Shown here: positions 57,679 through 64,000 of the stretch, one piece after another
Position numbering within the stretch: position 1 is the stretch's first letter
Layout of the letters: every line of letters starts with the position of its first letter
Assembly: GCF_963676275.1 (NCBI RefSeq)
Contig: NZ_OY781091.1
Coordinates: forward strand, 2,458,775 to 2,522,774
Length of the DNA: 64,000 nt
Reading direction: 5' to 3'
Origin: an uncultured Cohaesibacter sp.
Lineage (GTDB): Bacteria; Pseudomonadota; Alphaproteobacteria; Rhizobiales; Cohaesibacteraceae
Translations under genes and position numbers: made by a program
The notes under the pieces: generated by a model
The model's input: the letters and a program-made list of their open reading frames with translations, nothing else
Databases searched by the model: none
What the model was told of the DNA's origin: nothing

Positions 57679-59388
57679 CTATGCGACATCAGCCACCTGA
57701 CTGGCTTCAATCAGGCTTTCGCGCATCACCTTGCCATTTGTCCGGCGCGGAATAGCTTCTACAAATATAATATCTCGCGGCCATTTCATGCGGGAAACGC
57801 GTTTATTCTTAAGAAAGGCATAAAATTCTTCCCGCGCAATATCCTTGTCATCAACCACCAGAGCGGCCATCAAATGCGCTGGCCCTTCATCCTCTGAAGG
57901 CACGATGAAAGCAGCGGCGTCCGAGACGACGATGCATTCGCGATAAAGCGCATCCAGATCTTCACCGCGCTCGGCAAAGCCGCCGAAGGAAAGCACGTCT
58001 CCCAGATCCCCCAGCGGGCGGAAGAGGGCGCGCTGTTCACCATGCTCCTCCGTTACCAGATGACAGCCGATCTCGGTATGAATGAAGCCATCCTCGGTCG
58101 CCCGCAGCGCTTTGCCCTCAATGGCACCGGCAAGCGGAAATGCGCATTCGGGCAGCATGGCTCCCTTAACGCAAAGCTCACCACCAATGATGGCTGCGTC
58201 CGGTTGCGCCTTGCGGGCTTCCTCCATGCCGAACAGGAAGGTCTCCATCCAGACCTTGGCCGGATCAATCAGCGAGTTGATCGGTCCCAGAGGAATGGAG
58301 CCAACTTCGCTTGGATGGCGGCGCAACTGCGAGAACAGCACCAGATCCTTGAAATTGGTAAGATCAATGAGCCGGGCAGCCGTTTCATTCTCTCCATAAA
58401 CGCTTTGCTCCGCATGCGCCCGGTTCCAGACCAGCGAGACACTGATCAGCTGTTCGCGCACATTCATCGGCAAAAGGTCATGAGCGCCCTGCCACAGAGA
58501 ACCGGGCAGGCTTACATGCTGGCCGCCAAATTCGGCGAGCGCCTCGACAAAACCATGGGTCGTGCGGAAATTGTGAAACTGGATCCTTGCGCCAATATCA
58601 AGGGCGCCGACAAGACCGACCGCAAAGCCCACCAGCCCGGACATGTGATGGGTTACAAACAGACAGCTTTCCGCCTGCAAGACAGTCTGCTCATGGACAT
58701 AGCGCCCGATTGCCAGCAATTGATTATGACTGCGCCCGATTGGCTGGGCGACATCGCTGCCAGCCGCGCTCCAGTGAATCGCCAACACAACATTGGCGCC
58801 GATCTGCCGGGAATGCTGAAACAGGCTTTCCTCATCCACATTGTCTTCCTGATCAAGGATTTCGCCAAGATCAATGAGACCCTCGGGCGCATTTTCTCCG
58901 ATGCAGAAAACAAAGCGGATAGAGAACATGTCGGCGGCGACATTTCGGACCCGTTCGGCCACAGGCTCGTCTTCATAATGGGAACAACAGACAATCGCCT
59001 TGGCTCCCACCTGTTCGAGCTTTTCCCTCAGATCGGCTTCCCCGCTGGTCAGCGGAATGGGGGCAAGAATGATCCCCATTCGACTGGCCACCAGCGCGAG
59101 AACCGCAGCATCGGAGCTGGGCGGGATGAGCATCGCGACAACGGTATCACTTTTCATGCCGATACCGGTCAGGAATTCTGAAACAGCAACAACCCGTCGC
59201 CAGGTCCGGATGAAGGAGAGACATTGCGGTCTGCGGCCACTAACCGAATGCAAGGACTGATCATCAATCAGCGCAAGATCGTCCGCCCGCAGCTCAGCAT
59301 GCCGGGCAAAAACCAAATCAAGACGATCTTCCCCCCAAAGACCTGATGTCGTGTAATTTTCTATTTGTTCAGGGGTGGAGAGGAGCAT
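57679..59388 (-). CDS. Divergent adenylate-forming (ANL) superfamily protein
   Basis: A 569-residue protein with the outline of acyl-CoA synthetases and fatty-acyl-AMP ligases. The N-terminal half shows SEFLTGIGMKSDTVVAMLIPPSSDAAVLALVASRMGIILAPIP, a normal ANL block. The ATP phosphate loop, normally S-G-T-T-G-x-P-K-G, reads AIHWSAAGSDVAQPIGRSH and has lost the lysine. The C-terminal hinge block is FRPLGDLGDVLSFGGF. The A10-type RRTNGKVMRESL keeps its lysine. AAGAGG lies before the ATG. Catalysis may be changed or lost. Pairing with the PleD-like gene is the only context clue. Confidence 0.8.
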   Translation of the reverse strand: MLLSTPEQIENYTTSGLWGEDRLDLVFARHAELRADDLALIDDQSLHSVSGRRPQCLSFIRTWRRVVAVSEFLTGIGMKSDTVVAMLIPPSSDAAVLALVASRMGIILAPIPLTSGEADLREKLEQVGAKAIVCCSHYEDEPVAERVRNVAADMFSIRFVFCIGENAPEGLIDLGEILDQEDNVDEESLFQHSRQIGANVVLAIHWSAAGSDVAQPIGRSHNQLLAIGRYVHEQTVLQAESCLFVTHHMSGLVGFAVGLVGALDIGARIQFHNFRTTHGFVEALAEFGGQHVSLPGSLWQGAHDLLPMNVREQLISVSLVWNRAHAEQSVYGENETAARLIDLTNFKDLVLFSQLRRHPSEVGSIPLGPINSLIDPAKVWMETFLFGMEEARKAQPDAAIIGGELCVKGAMLPECAFPLAGAIEGKALRATEDGFIHTEIGCHLVTEEHGEQRALFRPLGDLGDVLSFGGFAERGEDLDALYRECIVVSDAAAFIVPSEDEGPAHLMAALVVDDKDIAREEFYAFLKNKRVSRMKWPRDIIFVEAIPRRTNGKVMRESLIEASQVADVA

Positions 59389-59527
59389 TCTGGACCTCTT
59401 GGTATGTTAAACACGCGAACAATTAAGCATAAGTGTAGCTGATTCCGATGTCTTCTAGACAGCCCCCATAAGGGGCTATCATTCGCTTTCCATCAGTTTC
59501 CAGCGCAAAAAAGGCGAAATTATTCAA

Positions 59528-61402
59528 CTATTCCCCATCATACCAGAAGGTTGTCGGGCTGTATCCGCCCAAAGGACGCCCCTTTGCCTCCTCTTGCGGA
59601 AACCGAATCCGCTTCCACATGCCAACCCATTGTTCACCCTTCTGGAACAGGGGAACGACATAATAGCCGTTGATTAGCACACGATCAAAGGCCCGCACGG
59701 CTGCGGTGAAATCCTCCTCGCTGCGCGCAGCCAGAAGCGCATTGATCATTGCATCCACCGCAGGGTCATTGGCTCCGGCCTGATTGAACCAGCCGTCGAT
59801 ATCACGCTGGGAAGAATGCCAGCGGGCAAATTGCTCATTGCCCGGCGAAAGAGACGCACTCCACGACATCTTCATCATGTCGAAATCCATGGTCTTGCGA
59901 CGCTCCCAATATTGGGCGGAATCAACGGTACGGATCGACATCTTGATGCCGAGCCGCTCAAGTATGCGGGCATAAACAAGCGCGAGCCGCTCTTCTTCCT
60001 TGGTGGTGGAGAGAAATTCAAAGGCGAGGGGCTCGCCATTCTTCTCATTCACCATTACGCCATCCTTGAGAACAAAGCCCTCAGATGCCAGATCCTTGAT
60101 GGCCTTGCGCATCACCTTGCGCATCTCGGCATTGTTGGCAGCGGAAACCGGCATATAGCTGCCATCCAGAATTTCCGGATCGATCTCGCCAAGATAGGGC
60201 GCCAGCAGAGCTTTTTCCTTCTCGCTCACGGGAACACCAAGCGATGAAAGGCGGGAATTCTGGAAATAGCTCGCCGAACGGGTGAAAAGTCCATAATAGA
60301 GATTCTTGTTCACCCACTCAAAATCAAACAGGGTCGCCAGAGTACGCCGCACAATGCGATTTTCAAAAGCGGGCTTTCGGCTGTTGAAGACAAAGGCCGA
60401 CATGCCGGTGGGAAGACTGGACTGGAACAGCTTCTTCTCGACCTGCCCATCCTTCACGGCATTGAAATCATACTGATCGGACCAGCGGGCCGGATCGGAT
60501 TCGGGCTGAATGTCGAATTTGCCTTTCTTGAAGGCTTCAAACATGGCCGTACCATCGCGGTAATATTCAACACTGATCTTGTCGAAATTATCCTGCCCGA
60601 TCTTGATCGGCAGATCCTTGGCCCAATAGTCCGGATTGCGCTTGAGCACGACCTTCGAGCCGGCATCCACCTCATCAATCAGATAGGGGCCGGAACCGAT
60701 AAACTGATACATGCCGGATTTGGAAAATTTCTCTCGATCAATCGCGTGTTTTGGCAACACCGGAAACATACCGACAAGCAACGGCAACTCGCGGTCCTCG
60801 CCATTCTCGAACACGAAACGAATCTGCCCCGGTCCCGGCTCCTCAATCGCCGAGATTCGCTTGATCTGGGTCTGGAATGCCGGTTTGCCATAGTCGCGCA
60901 ACAATTCAACTGTGAATTTCACATCTTCGACGGTGACCGGTTCTCCATCGGAAAATCGGGCTTCATCACGAATCTTGAAGGTTATCGAGCTGCGGTCTTC
61001 AGGCAGATCGACCCATTCGGCAATCAGGCCATAAAGCGAGAAGGCCTCGTCTGAGCTGCGCTCAAGCAGCGGTTCATAGACATTGTGACCATATTCCACA
61101 TCCCATAATCCGCGCGGCGCAACGCCCTTGAGAATGAAGGGATTGAGGCTGTCAAAACTGCCCTGACCGGCATAAGTGATCTGCCCACCTTTCGGAGCGT
61201 CTGGATTGACATAATCCAGATACTTGAAATCCTTTGAATATTTAGGTTGCCCATGCATGGCAATGCCATGCATCGGTTCCGCCAGTCCTTCATTTGGATA
61301 GCAGGAAAGGGCCATCAGCCCACAGCCAACGAACACCGGCAGCAGTTTTCTTCTGACAGAAGATCTGGTCAGTAATGACTGGCAAATATCCCTAAAAACC
61401 AT
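59528..61402 (-). CDS. Periplasmic oligopeptide-binding protein, YejA type (ABC family 5)
   Basis: A 624-residue solute-binding protein with a signal peptide (LLPVFVGCGLMALSCYPNEGLA, cleavage near residue 40). The start of the mature part, HGIAMHGQPKYSKDF and YVNPDAPKGGQI, is typical of the YejA branch, which feeds peptide and microcin C importers or muropeptide uptake. GSGPYLIDEVDAGSKVVLKRNPDYW is the family-5 signature. The C-terminus ending GGYSPTTFWYD is complete. No permease or ATPase gene lies within the window. GGAAATC precedes the ATG. Confidence 0.92.
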   Translation of the reverse strand: MVFRDICQSLLTRSSVRRKLLPVFVGCGLMALSCYPNEGLAEPMHGIAMHGQPKYSKDFKYLDYVNPDAPKGGQITYAGQGSFDSLNPFILKGVAPRGLWDVEYGHNVYEPLLERSSDEAFSLYGLIAEWVDLPEDRSSITFKIRDEARFSDGEPVTVEDVKFTVELLRDYGKPAFQTQIKRISAIEEPGPGQIRFVFENGEDRELPLLVGMFPVLPKHAIDREKFSKSGMYQFIGSGPYLIDEVDAGSKVVLKRNPDYWAKDLPIKIGQDNFDKISVEYYRDGTAMFEAFKKGKFDIQPESDPARWSDQYDFNAVKDGQVEKKLFQSSLPTGMSAFVFNSRKPAFENRIVRRTLATLFDFEWVNKNLYYGLFTRSASYFQNSRLSSLGVPVSEKEKALLAPYLGEIDPEILDGSYMPVSAANNAEMRKVMRKAIKDLASEGFVLKDGVMVNEKNGEPLAFEFLSTTKEEERLALVYARILERLGIKMSIRTVDSAQYWERRKTMDFDMMKMSWSASLSPGNEQFARWHSSQRDIDGWFNQAGANDPAVDAMINALLAARSEEDFTAAVRAFDRVLINGYYVVPLFQKGEQWVGMWKRIRFPQEEAKGRPLGGYSPTTFWYDGE

Positions 61403-61774
61403 AGCAAGATTTCCTTTATCTCGGACCGGTACACCAAAAAAACAATTGAATCATACTCACCAGGCAATCTAACACAGGCAGGAAAAAGGCCACAGCTTGA
61501 TTCTGCCACTGGAATTTTGCGTCGACAGCTTGTAGAAGAAAATGCACATAGTCACTATTCTGCCCAATTCATTGTGAATGAAGAGACTAGTTTTGGATTC
61601 AAGACTGCTGTTGAATTGCAACCGAACCCCGCACTCGGCATGGAGACCGAATATACCGGGGCACGCCATGAGCAATCAATGCCAGTCGGAAACGATCACA
61701 TGTCGCAATGATCGACATTTTGAACGGGAACTTCGCCTTCCTGCAGTAACGGAACAAAATCGGGATTCTTATTA
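61403..61774. other. Intergenic region upstream of ialB and the YejA-type gene
   Basis: No convincing gene. Two hairpins overlap and exclude each other: CGATCA (61693-61698) with TGATCG (61709-61714), and ATGTCG (61700-61705) with CGACAT (61713-61718), the latter followed by TTTT. Divergent promoters for both neighbours must lie here. Confidence 0.45.
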
Positions 61775-62431
61775 ATGCTCAAGTTTGACAGGGCTTCGAA
61801 ACACATCAAGCCAATTGCGGCCGCTACGATGGCCCTTGCAGCGGTTGCATTCCTCACGCCTGTGCAGCATGTGCAGGCACAAGAGAACGCCAATGCCAAC
61901 GCTCAACACTGGCTGAAATTCTGCAGCGAAGATGCAAAGAGCAAAAAGCAGCTCTGCGCCATCACGCAGGAATTGAAGGCCGAAACAGGCCAGTTCCTTG
62001 CCTCCATCTCGCTGCGTGAGCTTGAAGATGCAAAACGCAAGGCTCTTGTAATTGCGATTACACCGGGCATGCTGCTGCGCCATGGACTGACCATCCAGAT
62101 CGACAAGGGCAAACAGATCAAGGGTACATTCTCGATCTGCTTCCCGAATGCCTGTTTCTCCGACGTTGCTGTTGATGCGACCTTCGTGGACCAGATGAAA
62201 AAGGGTGCGACCATTTCGGTCACCGCACTCAATCAGCAGGCGCAGCCCGTGCGCTTTGACCTGACGCTTTCCGGCTTCACCTCAAGCTATGACGGCGAAC
62301 CGATCGATCTGAAAAAGACCGCTGAAGAACAGCAGAAACTTCAGGAACTGCTGCGCAAACGCGCAGAAGAGCAGCGCCAGAAGCTGATTGAACAGAAACA
62401 GAAATCCGAGCAGCCGGCTCCTGCCAACTAG
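61775..62431 (+). CDS. Invasion-associated locus B (IalB) family protein
   Basis: A 218-residue periplasmic or envelope protein with a signal peptide (AAATMALAAVAFLTPVQHVQAQ). The IalB core (about 45-170) shows WLKFCSEDAKSKKQLCAITQEL, GMLLRHGLTIQIDKGKQ and the two cysteines in FSICFPNACFSD, which probably pair. The last 45 residues are a helical, Q/E/K-rich tail. IalB was named from Bartonella invasion, but the family is widespread in free-living relatives. Its function is not known. Confidence 0.9.
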   Translation: MLKFDRASKHIKPIAAATMALAAVAFLTPVQHVQAQENANANAQHWLKFCSEDAKSKKQLCAITQELKAETGQFLASISLRELEDAKRKALVIAITPGMLLRHGLTIQIDKGKQIKGTFSICFPNACFSDVAVDATFVDQMKKGATISVTALNQQAQPVRFDLTLSGFTSSYDGEPIDLKKTAEEQQKLQELLRKRAEEQRQKLIEQKQKSEQPAPAN

Positions 62432-62454
62432 GCCAGCCCTGCAAGCGATATTAA

Positions 62455-62488
62455 AAAACCGCGGTCCGACATTCGGATCGCGGTTTTT
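62455..62488 (+). terminator. Terminator between ialB and hspQ
   Basis: A 15-pair stem (62455-62469 with 62473-62487, one G-U) around a three-base loop is flanked by A on the left and five T on the right. It can act in both directions between these converging genes. Confidence 0.9.
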
Positions 62489-62541
62489 GTTTGATCAAAT
62501 TTGTTCACCAGCATCTGATCACCGGCATCTGACCACCAGAA

Positions 62542-62874
62542 TCAGTTTACCAGATCGTCCTCTGGCTGATAGACACCTTCTTTCATGCCCTTGAACAATT
62601 GCCGCACCTGCGGATGCCGAATGGGCTCGCCTGAACTGTCCTTAAGCAAATTCTGCTCGGAAACATAGGCCACATACTCGGTTTCATCATTCTCGGCAAA
62701 GATATGATAGAAGGGCTGATCACGGCGCGGGCGCACATCTTCGGGAATGGAATCATACCATTCTTCAGAATTGTCAAACTCAGGGTCGACGTCGAACACG
62801 ACACCACGGAAAGAATAAACCCGATGGCGCACGACCTGACCGATCTGAAATTTTGCTATTTTCATTTCCGCCAT
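62542..62874 (-). CDS. hspQ: Heat shock protein HspQ
   Basis: A 110-residue member of the HspQ/YccV family, a hemimethylated-DNA-binding-type fold. In enterobacteria it modulates Lon protease and DnaA stability. Landmarks are KFQIGQVVRHRVYSFRGVVFDVDPEF and PFYHIFAENDETEYVAYVSEQNLL. The ATG at 62865 (MKIAKF) is an alternative start. It is followed by ialB in convergent orientation. No sigma-32-like promoter was identified with confidence. Confidence 0.93.
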   Translation of the reverse strand: MAEMKIAKFQIGQVVRHRVYSFRGVVFDVDPEFDNSEEWYDSIPEDVRPRRDQPFYHIFAENDETEYVAYVSEQNLLKDSSGEPIRHPQVRQLFKGMKEGVYQPEDDLVN

Positions 62875-63170
62875 GAGACCAGGCTCCAGATTGTCTTATA
62901 GGTGCCTCACAAAAGGCCTTTGCGCATAGCTTATCACACAATTTGTCGCAGGCGCTATGACCATTCTCTTGATCAGCTCGTTAAAAAACGAAAGCCAGTA
63001 CACACCACAGACCGCCATCCAAGTCAAGAAAGGCCCGCTTTCGGTGAGCCTTTATCGACCAGTTTTGAAATTTTGCAAATTCGGGGAAAACCGCAGCAAT
63101 CTTTTCATGTCAGACTGAAACGACGGTAGGGCATCCCACGAATAACAAAATGCCGCACAAGGAGAGCCGC
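62875..63170. other. Intergenic region between malyl-CoA lyase and hspQ
   Basis: No gene is visible. An imperfect hairpin at 63029-63053 (AAAGGC with GCCTTT, inner CGC with GTG) lies about 120 bases past the malyl-CoA lyase stop. On the minus strand it is followed by a short T-rich stretch, so it may be that gene's terminator. The hspQ promoter should lie nearer 62900. Confidence 0.4.
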
Positions 63171-64000
63171 CTATCCGGCAAGACCATAAAGCGCACCCAT
63201 TTGCGGATCTTTCTCGGCCACCTGTTTTGCCAGATCAACGATCACCTTGGCCTGTTTCCATGTCGCATCATCCTGCATCTTGCCATCGATCATGACGGCC
63301 CCGGTTCCATCGGGCATCGCTTCGAGAATGCGCATGGCCATTTTGACCTCGGCAACATCCGGGCTGAAGACTCGTTTGGCTATGGCAATCTGGCTAGGAT
63401 GCAGCGACCATGTACCCATGCAGCCCAGAAGGAAGCTGTTACGAAACTGTGCCTCACAAGCATCCGGATCGGAAAAATCGCCAAATGGCCCATAGAAGGC
63501 CTTGAGACCATAGGTCATGCAGGCATCGACCATCTTGGCCATGGTATAGTGCCAAAGATCCTGCTGATAAAAGGCCCGTTCCTTGCCTTCCTCCATGTCC
63601 GCCAGAACCCGATAGCCCGGATGGCCACCGCCAACACGGGTGGTCTTCATGCCACGGGAGGCCGCCAGATCGGCTGGCCCAAGAGAGATGCCATGCATGC
63701 GGGGCGAAGCGCCGCAAATTGCTTCAACATTGGCCACACCTTCGGCCGTTTCCAGAATGGCATGGATCAGAATCGGTTTTTCCACCCCGTTCTTGGCTTC
63801 AAGCTGGGCCAGAAGCTGGTCGAGATAATGGATATCCCATGGCCCTTCCACCTTGGGCAGCATGATCACGTCCAGCTTGTTACCCACCTGCGAAACAATC
63901 TCGACCACATCATCCAGAAACCAAGGCGAATTGAGGCAGTTGACCCGGGTCCACAGACCGGTCGAACCGAAATCATTATCCTTTGCCAGTTGGATGAACC
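63171..64000 (-). CDS. mcl: Malyl-CoA / beta-methylmalyl-CoA lyase, 3' part
   Basis: The frame stays open to the window edge, so the 5' end is missing. About 275 residues are visible. They match the HpcH/HpaI aldolase fold of Mcl1: [20 protein letters not shown], then the metal- and CoA-binding [45 protein letters not shown] and [13 protein letters not shown]. In the ethylmalonyl-CoA pathway the enzyme splits beta-methylmalyl-CoA to glyoxylate and propionyl-CoA, and in the serine cycle it splits malyl-CoA. The residues shown fit Mcl better than citrate lyase beta. It is on the minus strand, upstream of hspQ. Confidence 0.9.
   Translation of the reverse strand, partial: FIQLAKDNDFGSTGLWTRVNCLNSPWFLDDVVEIVSQVGNKLDVIMLPKVEGPWDIHYLDQLLAQLEAKNGVEKPILIHAILETAEGVANVEAICGASPRMHGISLGPADLAASRGMKTTRVGGGHPGYRVLADMEEGKERAFYQQDLWHYTMAKMVDACMTYGLKAFYGPFGDFSDPDACEAQFRNSFLLGCMGTWSLHPSQIAIAKRVFSPDVAEVKMAMRILEAMPDGTGAVMIDGKMQDDATWKQAKVIVDLAKQVAEKDPQMGALYGLAG

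Noticed and set aside
62902-63129. Plus-strand frame of 75 codons between hspQ and malyl-CoA lyase
   Set aside because: Very basic, no ribosome-binding site, and it crosses an inverted repeat that looks like a terminator.

Overview
This is a stretch of bacterial chromosome from an alphaproteobacterium, most likely order Hyphomicrobiales (Rhizobiales). The evidence is the gene order and families: a PopZ-type DUF2497 protein beside valS, a TolC-family protein after a Pcm-family methyltransferase, yajC-secD-secF followed by Mth938-like and squalene-synthase-like genes, recG/sdhE/mfd, IalB, HspQ and malyl-CoA lyase. By eye the base composition is mid-50s percent GC. A marine genus such as Cohaesibacter would fit, but that is a guess. 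I see no insertion sequence, phage, integron or CRISPR array. Almost everything is core housekeeping DNA.

Layout. 0-3 kb: end of a small membrane protein gene, then cobalamin genes cobU (+) and cobC-cobD (-). 3-8.3 kb: a GAF-GGDEF diguanylate cyclase, tRNA-Cys, a Pcm-family methyltransferase, tolC and a popZ-like gene. 8.5-13 kb: valS, then an HD-domain protein and a DUF815 ATPase on the minus strand. 13.2-17.7 kb: yajC-secD-secF plus two genes resembling the human complex I assembly factors NDUFAF3 and NDUFAF6. 17.7-24.8 kb: trmFO, a conserved lipoprotein, a 1-kb intergenic region, uvrA, and divergent ssb. 25-30.3 kb: a cation diffusion facilitator and an RND efflux adaptor-permease pair. 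30.6-31.9 kb: an AT-rich orphan FHA protein and marC. 32-39.8 kb: gyrA, a small membrane protein, coaD, two cyclophilins, queA and tgt. 40-40.7 kb: three tRNA-Lys genes. 41-49.8 kb: ccdA, a DMT transporter, a SPOR-like protein, glmU, glmS, a GNAT acetyltransferase, a YbaN-type protein and a DUF502 protein. 50-56 kb: recG, sdhE and mfd. 56-64 kb: a degenerate PleD-like protein, a degenerate adenylate-forming enzyme, a YejA-type binding protein, ialB, hspQ and the 3' part of malyl-CoA lyase.

Functional groupings include queuosine synthesis (queA, tgt), UDP-GlcNAc supply (glmU, glmS), DNA repair (uvrA, mfd, recG, with a LexA-type site in the uvrA/ssb gap), and protein export or membrane assembly (yajC, secDF). 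TolC may serve the RND pump, which has no outer-membrane partner beside it.

The most interesting item is not protein coding. Just upstream of 20.3 kb, on the minus strand, are three consecutive hairpins whose loops each carry an anti-Shine-Dalgarno sequence (CCTCCTCCC or close to it), the last followed by a T-rich tail. Both imperfect positions in the stems are A-C on the plus strand and therefore G-U pairs on the minus strand. This is the architecture of the alphaproteobacterial alpha-r14 (NfeR1) / 'cuckoo' trans-acting sRNAs.
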